Origin: Smithella sp.
Lineage (GTDB): Bacteria; Desulfobacterota; Syntrophia; Syntrophales; Smithellaceae
DNA: 10,454 nucleotides
NCBI GenBank assembly: GCA_012797505.1
Contig: JAAZOZ010000323.1
Coordinates: 1-10,454 of the forward strand
Direction of reading: 5' to 3'
Positions 1-7,231 of this stretch are shown here, one piece after another (position 1 is the stretch's first letter; each line of letters starts with the position of its first letter). A program made the position numbers and the translations under genes. The notes beneath the pieces were generated by a model. It saw nothing but the letters and a program-made list of their open reading frames with translations, was not told the origin of the DNA and did not search any database.

Positions 1-416
1 CACAGGTCACATTTGTAAACCTTGTCGGTTTTTGCGTCATACTTGGGAATGTGAAACGGACAGGCCGACACGCATTCCTTGCAGCCGATGCACTTGTCGC
101 GATGAATTCCGACAGTTTTCAGCGGCGTATAATAGAGCGAACCGCTGGGACAAACCTTCACGCAGGCGGCGTCCGTGCAGTGCATGCAACCGTCCTTGCG
201 GAAAATCCACTGAAAGTTTTTGTTTTTATCCTCATATTCCTGGAAGCGGATCAAAGTCCAGGTATTCCACTGCAGGTCCGGCGGATTCTGATAAGTGCCC
301 AGCTGTTTGGTTTTCAGGCCGGGAAGTTCATTCCACTGTTTGCAGGCCACCTGGCAGCCGCGGCAGGCGGTGCACAGGGTTGTATCGATCAATTTAACTA
401 ATTCAGGTTTACTCAT
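1..416 (-). CDS. fdhB: Formate dehydrogenase iron-sulfur (beta) subunit, partial (C-terminus beyond left edge)
   Basis: This is the electron-transfer subunit that takes electrons from the catalytic formate dehydrogenase subunit encoded just upstream. Only 138 residues are in the window; the frame is still open at base 1. Ferredoxin-type cysteine clusters are visible at C15/C18/C21/C25, at C77/C80/C85/C89 and at C109/C112/C115/C119 (CIGCKEC...CP), with C136 beginning the next one. This matches the four [4Fe-4S] clusters of FdnH/HybA-like subunits. The ATG at 416-414 is preceded by a GGAGGG ribosome binding site that overlaps the stop codon of fdhA; the gap between the genes is 13 bp, so translation is probably coupled. 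Whether the missing C-terminus carries a membrane helix, as in E. coli FdnH, cannot be seen. The family assignment is firm; the exact redox partner is not. Confidence 0.9.
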   Translation of the reverse strand, partial: MSKPELVKLIDTTLCTACRGCQVACKQWNELPGLKTKQLGTYQNPPDLQWNTWTLIRFQEYEDKNKNFQWIFRKDGCMHCTDAACVKVCPSGSLYYTPLKTVGIHRDKCIGCKECVSACPFHIPKYDAKTDKVYKCDL

Positions 417-429
417 TTTCGCATCCCTC

Positions 430-3400
430 CTACAGCTTTTCTACGTTGACCATGAACGCCTTGTACTCGGGACAGAAGGTGTTCGCGTCGCCAACGGTTG
501 GGGTTAACATATTCGTGCTGTCACTCGTGCTGTCCTTGGGGAAGAGCCAGCCGTAATTGAAGGGCATGCCGACCTGATGAACCGTTTTGCCTTCCACATG
601 GAAAGGTTTGAAACGCTTCGTCACCATGGCGATGCAGGGCGCTTCGCCGCGGATGGAGGACACCTTGATGCGCTCACCGTTTTTAATGCCTTTTTCCTTG
701 GCCAGTTCGTCGCCGATCTCCACATACAGTTCCGGCTGCATTTCCAGGAGCCAGGCCTGCCAGCGCGTCAAAGCGCCGGTGCACCAGTGTTCCGTGCAGG
801 AGTAAGTCGTGCAAACGTAGGGGAACTTTTCACTGGCATTGGCCACTTTATCCATATCGCTCTTGAAAATTTCAGCAGCCGGATTCATCCGCTGCGAAGA
901 CAATGGATTTTTCTCCAATGGTCCTTCCAGCGGTTCGTAATGCTCGGGAAACGGGCCTTCAGCCATGCCGGGGCCGAACAAAGCACCCAGACCGTCTTTC
1001 TGCATGATGAAAGGATATTTTCCTTTCTGTTTATCCGCTTGCGGCGGCCAGGGACCATCGGGCACATCACCGACCCACTTGTCTCCCGTCCACTCCAGGA
1101 GTTTGCGTTTGGGATTGTAGGGCTTGCCGTTCACATCGCAGGATGCACGATTGTAGAGGATGCGGCGGTTGACCGGCCAGGCAAAAGACCAGTTGGGGAA
1201 GAGCCCCAGCCCTGTCGGATCTTCCTTGCCGCGGGCCTGCATCTTGTTGATGCCATCGGCGGTGTAGCTTCCCGAAATAATCCAGTTGCCGCAGGCCGTC
1301 TTGCCGTCGGCCTGGAGATTGCCAAAGCCCGGAACCAGTTGCCCCTTCTTGAACTCGGTCTTGGTTTTCTTGGCCTTGTCTTCGATCACCGTGTCTTCCA
1401 GGAAAACGCCATTAATCCGTTTAGCCACTTTAATCACGTCAAAGTGGCCTTTGCTGTCTAAGTAATCCCACTTGAGATTCACGATGGCTTCTGCATTGGG
1501 GCCGCCTTCCTTTTCATACAGCTTCTTGACGGCCGCCATGATCTTGATTTCAATTTCACCCACGGGGATAGCATCACCGGGGGCCTCGGCAGCCTTGTAT
1601 TTCCACTGTACCCAGCGGCCGGAGTTGCTCTGCGACCCTTCCTTTTCCATGGTCGCGGCGGCGGGCAGAAGGAAACATTCCGTCTTGTTCTTTGTAGGAT
1701 CAATGCCGGGGCCTCTCCAGAATTCGTAGGTTTCATTGTTGAAAATGTTTTCTCCCACCAGCCAGTCCAGATTCTGGAGCGCTTTGCGGACTTTGTTGGA
1801 ATTCGGGGTGCTGACAGCCGGATCCGCGCCAATACAGAAGAATCCCTTCACCTTGCCCGCATACATCGCATCGAACATGTGCATGGTTGAATAGTGTTTC
1901 CCGTCTTCCATCTTGGGCAGCCAGGAATAGCCGAATTCATTTTCTTTCGTTGCCTTCTCCTCCCACAGGGATTTCAGGAAGCTGACAAAAAACTTCGGAT
2001 AATTCGAGTAGTAGTTTGCCGACTGGGGATCCTTGGACTCCGGCGTGTATTTATGAAGATATTTTTCCATTGTATCCAATGACGCGGGAAGCATCTTCAG
2101 ATAGCCGGGAAGGTTTCCGTATAAAATGCAATGGTCCGTCGAACCCTGAACGTTGGGTTCGCCGCGCAGCGCGTTGATGCCGCCGCCCGCGATCCCCATG
2201 TTGCCCAGAAGCAACTGAATGATGGACATGGTGCGGATGTTCTGGCTGCCGGTGGTATGGTGAGTCCAGCCCAGAGCGTAGCATTCCGTTCCCGCCTTGT
2301 CCGGAACGCCGGTGGAAGCATAGATTTCATAAACCTTGAGAAGGTTTTCCTTGGAGACACCGGTGATGCTGGAAACCTTATCCAGCGTGTAACGGGAATA
2401 GTGTTTTTTCATCATCTGGAAAACGGAGCGGGGATGGGTCAGCGACATATCCCTTTTGGGAATACCACTGCCGTCTTTTTCCAGCACCCAGGTTGCCTTA
2501 TCGTATTTGCGTTTTTTGGCATCATACCCGGAGAAAAGACCATCTTTAAAATAGTAGTCCTCACCGACGATAAATGATGCGTTGGTATAATTGAGGACAT
2601 AATCCTTGAAGTATTTCTTGTTCTCGATGATGTAGTTAATCATGCCGCCCAGGAAAGCGATGTCGGTGCCGGAGCGAAGCGGCACATGGAAATCACAGCG
2701 GGCGGATGTTCTTGTGTAACGGGGATCAACGTGAATGATCGTTGCGCCTTTTTCCTTGGCTCTTAATATCCACTTAAAGGCGATGGGGTGATGCTCGGCA
2801 GCATTGCTGCCCATAATCAGGATGACATCGGCATTCTTTAAATCACAGTAGTGGTTCGTCATGGAACCACGTCCGAACGACTCTCCCAGAGCCGCTACAG
2901 ATGGACTGTGTCAGACCCTGGCCTGATGGTCTATATAGACCAGACCCAGCGCTCTGGACTTGACGCTGACCAGCCAGCATTCCTCATTATCGATGTTGGA
3001 ACTGCCGTAGTGGCCGATCGCTTCGCAGCGGTTGACCAGCTCGCCTTTGTCATTTCTCTTGATAAAATTCTTATCACGAGTGTCCTTGACCAGACGGGCG
3101 ATCCGGGAAAGCGCAAAATCCCAGTCTTTCTCTTCCCATTCCGTTCCGTAGGGCTTGCGATAAAGCACCTTGGTCAGGCGGTGTTTGTTGGCTTCGGTCA
3201 GATCGAAGAACCCCGCGCCCTTGGCACACAGCGATCCCTCGTTGATGGGATGATCGGCATCGCCTTCGATGTTGAAAATTTTCCCCGTAGCCTTATCCAC
3301 GCTGCATACCAGACCGCAACCAACGGAGCAATAACAACAGATCGTCGTTACCTGCTTGGCAATCTTGATTCGATCCATTTTGCCAAGCTCGTCGGCATAT

Positions 3401-3498
3401 GCCCGGGTTGGATTGAGGTTGAGCCCCAGACTCGACAGGGCCACGCCTCCTCCAACGGCTCCGGTCATCGTTAAAAAGCCTCTTCTTGTGATTTGCAT
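430..3498 (-). CDS. fdhA: Selenocysteine-containing formate dehydrogenase, catalytic (alpha) subunit, Tat-exported
   Basis: Molybdopterin (Mo or W) oxidoreductase that interconverts formate and CO2. Translation runs through an in-frame UGA at 2913-2911, giving 1022 residues including selenocysteine. The context VYIDHQARV-U-HSPSVAALG matches the FdnG/FdoG active site, and Sec falls at residue 196, the same number as in E. coli FdnG (about 1015 aa). The N-terminus has a twin-arginine signal (TRRGFL at 4-9, hydrophobic stretch, likely cleavage after AYA at 33-35), so the enzyme acts outside the cytoplasm. The [4Fe-4S] ligands are C54, C57, C61 and C91. The last ~150 residues form the dinucleotide-binding domain. 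An ATG 15 bases further upstream exists, but GGGGAGG lies between it and the ATG at 3498, so 3498 is the better start. An annotation pipeline would split the gene into two ORFs (2911-3513 and 430-2862). fdhB follows 13 bp downstream. A biosynthetic (CO2-reducing) direction is possible and cannot be settled from sequence. Confidence 0.95.
2871..2913 (-). promoter_or_regulatory. Selenocysteine UGA codon plus candidate bacterial SECIS hairpin
   Basis: The UGA is at 2913-2911. In the mRNA just after it, bases +17 to +23 pair with +27 to +33 (GGCUCU against AGAGUC, plus a closing C-G), leaving a three-base GGG loop 24-26 nt after the UGA. A lower helix GUCC/GGAC (+5 to +8 with +37 to +40) can stack beneath it. 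The known bacterial SECIS rules are a small apical loop about 16-37 nt after UGA with a G at its start, and this fold satisfies them. The fold was drawn by hand, without energy calculation. Confidence 0.75.
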
Positions 3499-3549
3499 AA
3501 AAATCCTCCCCATACATGTGTCAATTTTGATCTATGTCATACGTGGCAT

Positions 3550-3578
3550 ATATTGACCGAAAGTCATTTAAATGTCAA
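3550..3578 (-). promoter_or_regulatory. Candidate promoter of fdhAB
   Basis: On the minus strand a perfect -35 TTGACA (3578-3573) is followed after 17 bp by CAATAT (3555-3550), a weak -10 with three of six consensus bases. This leaves a leader of about 45 nt to the fdhA start. The -35 overlaps one end of the 24-bp palindrome, so a protein bound there would affect initiation. An activator-dependent promoter would explain the weak -10. Confidence 0.4.
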
Positions 3579-3599
3579 TATGTTTTCTAAAACATATTG
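3576..3599. promoter_or_regulatory. Perfect 24-bp palindrome, candidate operator between fdhA and the ModE-type gene
   Basis: The left arm CAATATGTTTT (3576-3586) is repeated exactly as its reverse complement at 3589-3599 around a 2-bp CT centre. It is AT-rich, has no T-tract context as a terminator and sits between two divergent start codons, so a dimeric DNA-binding protein site is the best reading. A second, looser pair ATATTGAC / GTCAATAT (3550-3557 and 3574-3581) overlaps it, and CATTTAAATG (3565-3574) is a further 10-bp palindrome. The ModE-type protein encoded next door is the natural candidate binder. The site does not obviously match the E. coli ModE box. Confidence 0.6.
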
Positions 3600-3628
3600 G
3601 AGGGAACCGGCGGGGCAAAATGATTTGA

Positions 3629-3657
3629 TTGCATTTCACGCCCAACTTCCCTATACA
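3629..3657 (+). promoter_or_regulatory. Candidate promoter of the ModE-type regulator
   Basis: TTGCAT (3629-3634), a 17-bp spacer and TATACA (3652-3657) precede the regulator gene by about 40 bp. The -35 has three consensus bases and the -10 has four. TATATT at 3661-3666 is a better -10 hexamer but has no -35 partner at the right distance. This is a moderate prediction only. Confidence 0.35.
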
Positions 3658-3698
3658 GTTTATATTCATGAGTCCTGCAGGCAGGAGGAGTTCTTCCC

Positions 3699-4052
3699 AT
3701 GGAAATCAAGTACAAGGTATGGATTGAAAAAAACGGAAAAGTCGTGTTCGGCAAGGGGCGGGACGACATTCTCAAGGCCATCGATGAGCAGCGCAGCCTC
3801 AATGCCGCGGCCAAAAAGCTGGAAATGTCCTATCGGGCGGCATGGGGACGATTGAAAGCTTCGGAAGAGCGGATGGGCATGAAGCTGGTGGAAGTCGGCG
3901 TGCACGACAAATCCATGCAGCTCACCGGGCAGGCCCGATCCATTATTGATCGATTTGAAAAACTGGAAAAAGACGTGGAACGGCTTCTGCACACGGCAGA
4001 CCAGGATTTTCAGAAATTACTCCAGGTGGAAGAGAAAATCGGCAAACCCTAA
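3699..4052 (+). CDS. ModE-type winged-helix transcriptional regulator lacking a molybdate-binding domain
   Basis: 117 residues matching the N-terminal DNA-binding domain of ModE (LysR-like HTH). The helix-turn-helix lies at about residues 33-54 (SLNAAAKKLEMSYRAAWGRL), followed by a wing and a charged, probably coiled-coil tail (about 85-112) that could dimerise. E. coli ModE is about 260 aa with two C-terminal TOBE/Mop domains that bind molybdate; these are absent here, so if the protein senses molybdate or tungstate it must do so indirectly. The start at 3699 has a good AGGAGG site upstream. The gene is divergent from fdhA, a Mo/W enzyme gene, which suggests local control of the fdh operon. 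Its stop lies 5 bp from the stop of the convergent TetR gene. The DNA-binding assignment is secure; the effector and targets are inferred. Confidence 0.85.
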   Translation: MEIKYKVWIEKNGKVVFGKGRDDILKAIDEQRSLNAAAKKLEMSYRAAWGRLKASEERMGMKLVEVGVHDKSMQLTGQARSIIDRFEKLEKDVERLLHTADQDFQKLLQVEEKIGKP

Positions 4053-4057
4053 GGATT

Positions 4058-4687
4058 TTAATATTTTATGCCTTTGATCAAAGCGTTGAGGCTGTCGTGA
4101 ACGATGGTGAAGATTCGCTCCCCTCTTCTTTCAGGCACGCCGGTATAGATGTAAAGAGAAATCACTCCGTTGAGAAGCCCCCAGACGGCATACTGCATTC
4201 GGCGGACGTCCATGCCGGAAATGAATTCGCCTGAATCCACGCCCCGTTGAAGAATTTCCGCAATCACGTGCACATTTTCATTGGTCGTGTGAATGAGCTG
4301 TGTATTTTGCTCATCCGTCAGATTCATGTTTTCCGCCTGCAGCATAAAGGTCATCAGGATCCGGAACAACTCGTTATTATCCAGAAAGTAGCTGACGTAT
4401 TCATGGGCGAAAGCGATCAGGGCCTCCGAAGCGGTTCCTCCCTGTTTGGCAAAAACGTTCCATTCCTTGTGACGATCGATATTGGCTGAAATCAGGATCT
4501 GGGTGTAAATTTCTTCCTTGCTGTCAAAATAGAGGTAAATGGAGCCCTTGCTCACCTCCGCCTTGGCGGCGATCAGGTCAACCGTGACGGATTTGAACCC
4601 CCGTTCAAAAAACAGCTTGCGGGCGGCCTTCAAAATGGAATTTTTCCGGCTCTCCTTTTCTTTTTTTCTTCTTTCTTCCGAACTCAA
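4058..4687 (-). CDS. TetR/AcrR-family transcriptional regulator
   Basis: 209-residue one-domain-plus-HTH repressor of the usual TetR size. After a very basic, lysine/arginine-rich N-terminus (1-17), the canonical TetR HTH is visible at about residues 20-60 (ILKAARKLFFERGFKSVTVDLIAAKAEVSKGSIYLYF spans it; key residues G30, T35, G48, Y51, F54). The remaining helical part would bind an unknown ligand. No in-frame ATG fits; the start is TTG at 4687-4685, eight bases after AAAGGAG. The gene is convergent with the ModE-type gene and lies downstream of the thiol-redox operon on the same strand, but a 155-bp gap with its own promoter-like and operator-like sequences suggests separate, probably autoregulated transcription. 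Many relatives control fatty-acid metabolism or efflux; nothing here tells which. Confidence 0.9.
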   Translation of the reverse strand: MSSEERRKKEKESRKNSILKAARKLFFERGFKSVTVDLIAAKAEVSKGSIYLYFDSKEEIYTQILISANIDRHKEWNVFAKQGGTASEALIAFAHEYVSYFLDNNELFRILMTFMLQAENMNLTDEQNTQLIHTTNENVHVIAEILQRGVDSGEFISGMDVRRMQYAVWGLLNGVISLYIYTGVPERRGERIFTIVHDSLNALIKGIKY

Positions 4688-4743
4688 GATCGGCTCTCCT
4701 TTGAACGCAAGAGGAAGACCCCCTCGGCGTCTTTTTGCAAGTC

Positions 4744-4772
4744 TCTGTTAATGCTTGATAAATGCTAACAGA
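4744..4772. promoter_or_regulatory. Inverted repeat upstream of the TetR gene
   Basis: TCTGTTA (4744-4750) and its exact reverse complement TAACAGA (4766-4772) are separated by 15 bp. The spacing is wide for a single TetR site, but the pair sits 57-85 bp upstream of the start, in the expected leader or promoter zone. Confidence 0.35.
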
Positions 4773-4779
4773 ATGGCCT

Positions 4780-4796
4780 CATGACTTACGGTCATG
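4780..4796. promoter_or_regulatory. Candidate TetR-type operator
   Basis: CATGAC and GTCATG (4780-4785 and 4791-4796) form a perfect 6-bp inverted repeat around 5 bp. TGAC-n-GTCA half-sites are common among TetR-family operators. It lies directly downstream of the candidate -10 of the TetR gene, where a bound repressor would block initiation, which fits autoregulation. Confidence 0.5.
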
Positions 4797-4797
4797 T

Positions 4798-4826
4798 TGC
4801 GTACCGCAATTGAAAACCCCTGTCAA
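4798..4826 (-). promoter_or_regulatory. Candidate promoter of the TetR gene
   Basis: A consensus -35 TTGACA (4826-4821, minus strand) is followed after 17 bp by TACGCA (4803-4798), a poor -10. The start point would fall inside the CATGAC/GTCATG inverted repeat, giving a leader of about 100 nt. Confidence 0.35.
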
Positions 4827-4842
4827 GGAAAATTAAAGAAAT

Positions 4843-5433
4843 CTATTTGCGCAGTTTTTCAAGCTGCAGGATAATGCTTTCCAGAGGCGGACGCGTGTTG
4901 ATGTCATGAACATCAATGTAGCGGATGATGCCTTTTTTATCGATGATGATGATTGCCCGCTCCGCCGTTCCGTTGGAACGCAGAATGCCCAAGCGGGATG
5001 CTACCGCGCCGTGCGGCCAGAAATCGGACAGCACCTCAAACCAGAGATGCCCCATCTGATTGGTCCAGGAATAGAGAGTCGGAATATTATCGACGCTGAT
5101 GCCCAGGAGCACGGCGTCGTTTTCTTCAAACAGTTCCTGAACGATATTATAGCCGGGCCACTGGTCGGAACAAACCGGCGTCCAGGCCGCCGGCACAAAG
5201 GACAGCACGACATTCTTTTTGCCCCGGTAGTCTGCGAGCGACACCTTCCTGCCGCTTACGGCCGGCAGCGTGAAACCGGGGGCGATCTCTCCGACTTTGA
5301 CTTTTAAAACACTGTCCACCGGCTTCAGCTTGCCGACCTCATAAATGTTCCCCTTGTAAGCGTCGGAAAGGGCAAAAGCCGGAGTTGCCAGGAGAACCAT
5401 CATCAACAACGCGCAGACCATCTTTCTTTTCAT
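4843..5433 (-). CDS. Exported peroxiredoxin (AhpC/TSA family), single-cysteine
   Basis: Thiol peroxidase that would reduce hydrogen peroxide or organic peroxides. 196 residues: a signal peptide (MKRK then hydrophobic to about residue 21, AFA cleavage motif) places it in the periplasm. The mature part has the thioredoxin-fold entry (GEIAPGFTLPAVSG, 48-61), the peroxidatic loop PAAWTPVC with P81, T85 and C88, and the conserved R158 (TAERAII). C88 is the only cysteine in the mature protein, so it is a 1-Cys type that needs an external thiol reductant. The CPYC protein encoded immediately upstream is an obvious candidate. The ATG at 5433 has GAGGAGG six bases upstream, and this site overlaps the end of the preceding gene (10-bp gap). 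It is the last gene of the four-gene operon. Confidence 0.88.
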   Translation of the reverse strand: MKRKMVCALLMMVLLATPAFALSDAYKGNIYEVGKLKPVDSVLKVKVGEIAPGFTLPAVSGRKVSLADYRGKKNVVLSFVPAAWTPVCSDQWPGYNIVQELFEENDAVLLGISVDNIPTLYSWTNQMGHLWFEVLSDFWPHGAVASRLGILRSNGTAERAIIIIDKKGIIRYIDVHDINTRPPLESIILQLEKLRK

Positions 5434-5443
5434 GGAAGCCTCC

Positions 5444-6016
5444 TCACTGCTGAATTCCGGTCAACCGGACCACTTCGGCCAGAAACGCTTCCACGTCTTC
5501 GTGCGCGCCCAGCCTGGAGTAAACCACTTCCCGTTTTTTGGGCCCGCCCAGTTTCACAACAATAAAATACGGCGTGCGGACTTCGCCGATGATTTTGTGA
5601 ATGGTAAAATCCGCGTCCGGAACCAGCGGAAATTCAACCTTGTACTTCTTTTTGAACGTATTCACTTCAAAGGATGTGTTTCCCGCGCCGATGCCGAGAA
5701 TCTTGATTTTACCCCTGAGCCGTGGATTGGCCTCCATCAGAGAGAAAAAGCGGTTCATATTGGGCGCATCCTTCTGACAGTAGGGGCAATAGAGGCTGAA
5801 GATCTGGATCATCAAAGCCTGTGCTTTGACCTGATCCGCGGAAAACGTACCGGAGCCGGAAAGGCCCAGATATTTGAGACCGGCCGAATCCGCGGGTTTT
5901 TGAATTTTCATATCAGGGAGCGACGCTCCCACCTGCGGCGGCAGCGTTTCAGCGCCCAGCAGTGCCGGCAGCGATAAAATCATCATGACCATCATCACGG
6001 CGACTTGTTTTCTCAT
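5444..6016 (-). CDS. Exported thioredoxin-like (TlpA/redoxin) protein with CPYC active site
   Basis: 190 residues with an N-terminal signal peptide (basic MRK, then methionine-rich hydrophobic segment to about residue 22, LGA cleavage motif), so it is probably periplasmic, soluble or membrane-tethered. The thioredoxin fold shows the redox motif C77-P-Y-C80 after the beta-strand ALMIQIFSLY, and the cis-proline loop R-T-P149-Y. The insert between them (TSFEVNTFKKKYKVEFPLVPDADF, residues 114-137) is typical of TlpA/ResA-like redoxins. A CPYC motif is glutaredoxin-like, unlike the usual WCGPC. The start at 6016 has GAGGAGG upstream and lies 12 bp after the VWA gene. A role in reducing the neighbouring single-Cys peroxiredoxin or in thiol maintenance of an exported enzyme is inferred from position. 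Confidence 0.85.
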   Translation of the reverse strand: MRKQVAVMMVMMILSLPALLGAETLPPQVGASLPDMKIQKPADSAGLKYLGLSGSGTFSADQVKAQALMIQIFSLYCPYCQKDAPNMNRFFSLMEANPRLRGKIKILGIGAGNTSFEVNTFKKKYKVEFPLVPDADFTIHKIIGEVRTPYFIVVKLGGPKKREVVYSRLGAHEDVEAFLAEVVRLTGIQQ

Positions 6017-6028
6017 GTTTTCTCCTCC

Positions 6029-7222
6029 TCAATTTCGGGATATCAGGCGATGCACGGCTTTATCCAATCCGTCCAGCGACAGTTCGAACATCGGAAAAAT
6101 GCCGGCAATCTGTTTGGTCGTCCAGGTATAAAACCAGGAATCCTGCGACTGCGGATTGAGCCAGACGGCGTGGCGAAACGTTCTGGCCAGAAACTTCAGA
6201 TATTCCACGGAAGGCCGGGCTTCGTTCTGGCCGATATAAATTGCGCCGTGGGCGTCATTGAGTTCATAGGGCGCCATGGACGCGTCCCCCACGATAATCA
6301 GCCGCGTTTCCGGGTCGGAGCGAATCAATTCATCCACCCGCACCGGTTTGGCGCTGCGGGCCGGATCCTGCCAGATTTTGGAATAAATCGTGTTGTGAAA
6401 GTAATAAATCTCCAATTCCTTGAACTGAAACTGCGCATAGTGAAAAAGGACCTGAACGAGGTCCACATAGGGATCCATCGACCAGCCGCCGTTGTCGATG
6501 AGCAGCTTGACTTTCAGCCGGTCGGCCATCCGGCGGTCAAAAATAATGTCAATTTCTCCCGCGTTGCGCATGGTCGAATAAATCGTTTTATCGATGTTGA
6601 CGACGTCTTTCGGCCCGGCGGGCTGCAGGTGCTTCAGCCTTTTGAGCGCCTCGCCGATCTGCGAAGCCGTGATGGGCCCGGACTGCGAATAATCCCGGTA
6701 GCGGCGCTCCATCGCCACTTTGATGGCGGACTTGTTGCGCGACTCGCCGCCCACCCGCATGCCGCCCGGATGACGGCCGGAGTGCCCCGTCGGCGATGTG
6801 CCGCGCGAACCGATCCAGCGGTTGCCCCCGTGGTGGGCTTCCGTCTGCTCCTTGAGAAGTTTAAGGAAATGCTCGACCAGTTCATCGGGCGTCATCTGTT
6901 TGATCTGATCCTCATCCATCCCCAGCGCCTGGGCCATGCCGCCCGGATCCTTGAGCCATTCGGAAAGCATCGCCCGGACCGCTTCGGTCAGTTCCGCATC
7001 GGTAGGCTCGATTTCGGCCATGCCGCGAAATGCGACGGAAAACGCCTGATCATAAATATCAAAGTAGCGTTCGCTTTTGACCAGAAGGCTGCGCGCGACG
7101 CTGTAAAAATCGTCCAGCGACGAAACCAGGCCCAGTCCCAGCGCTTTCTGCAGACGCAGGAAAGACGTGGGCGTTACGGGAATCCCCTTGTCGCGAAGCG
7201 TATAGAAAAAGTTGACAAACAT
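6029..7222 (-). CDS. VWA-domain protein of the CoxE-like family with degenerate MIDAS
   Basis: 397 residues with no signal peptide, so cytoplasmic. The N-terminal 130 residues are helical and acidic, followed by a Gly/His-rich linker (about 130-162) and a C-terminal von Willebrand factor A domain (about 235-395). The first metal-site motif, normally DxSxS, reads D243-N-G-G-W-S248. A threonine (T278) and a GDAS motif (D313) occupy the places of the later MIDAS residues. CoxE-type VWA proteins work with MoxR-type AAA+ ATPases as chaperone pairs; the best-studied pair (CoxD/CoxE) helps mature the Mo-Cu site of aerobic CO dehydrogenase. The ATPase gene ends 9 bp upstream. No clear ribosome binding site precedes the ATG at 7222, so translation is probably coupled to the ATPase gene. 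The client protein is unknown. Confidence 0.82.
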   Translation of the reverse strand: MFVNFFYTLRDKGIPVTPTSFLRLQKALGLGLVSSLDDFYSVARSLLVKSERYFDIYDQAFSVAFRGMAEIEPTDAELTEAVRAMLSEWLKDPGGMAQALGMDEDQIKQMTPDELVEHFLKLLKEQTEAHHGGNRWIGSRGTSPTGHSGRHPGGMRVGGESRNKSAIKVAMERRYRDYSQSGPITASQIGEALKRLKHLQPAGPKDVVNIDKTIYSTMRNAGEIDIIFDRRMADRLKVKLLIDNGGWSMDPYVDLVQVLFHYAQFQFKELEIYYFHNTIYSKIWQDPARSAKPVRVDELIRSDPETRLIIVGDASMAPYELNDAHGAIYIGQNEARPSVEYLKFLARTFRHAVWLNPQSQDSWFYTWTTKQIAGIFPMFELSLDGLDKAVHRLISRN

Positions 7223-7231
7223 ATTTTCACA

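Noticed and set aside
577..1461. 294-codon plus-strand frame opposite fdhA
   Set aside because: It is antisense to a conserved formate dehydrogenase sequence, has no recognisable domain and reflects the codon bias of the real gene.
2911..2913. Nonsense mutation or pseudogene in fdhA
   Set aside because: The UGA falls exactly at the conserved selenocysteine position, followed by a SECIS-like hairpin, and the frame continues intact for more than 800 codons.
3544..3556. Sigma54-type promoter (TGGCA...TTG) upstream of the ModE-type gene
   Set aside because: The distance between the GG and the second element is about two bases too short and the required GC at -12 is missing.
4715..4733. AAGAC/GTCTT hairpin followed by T residues on the plus strand
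   Set aside because: The stem is only 5 bp with a 9-nt loop, and no plus-strand gene ends within 600 bp upstream, so a terminator is unlikely.
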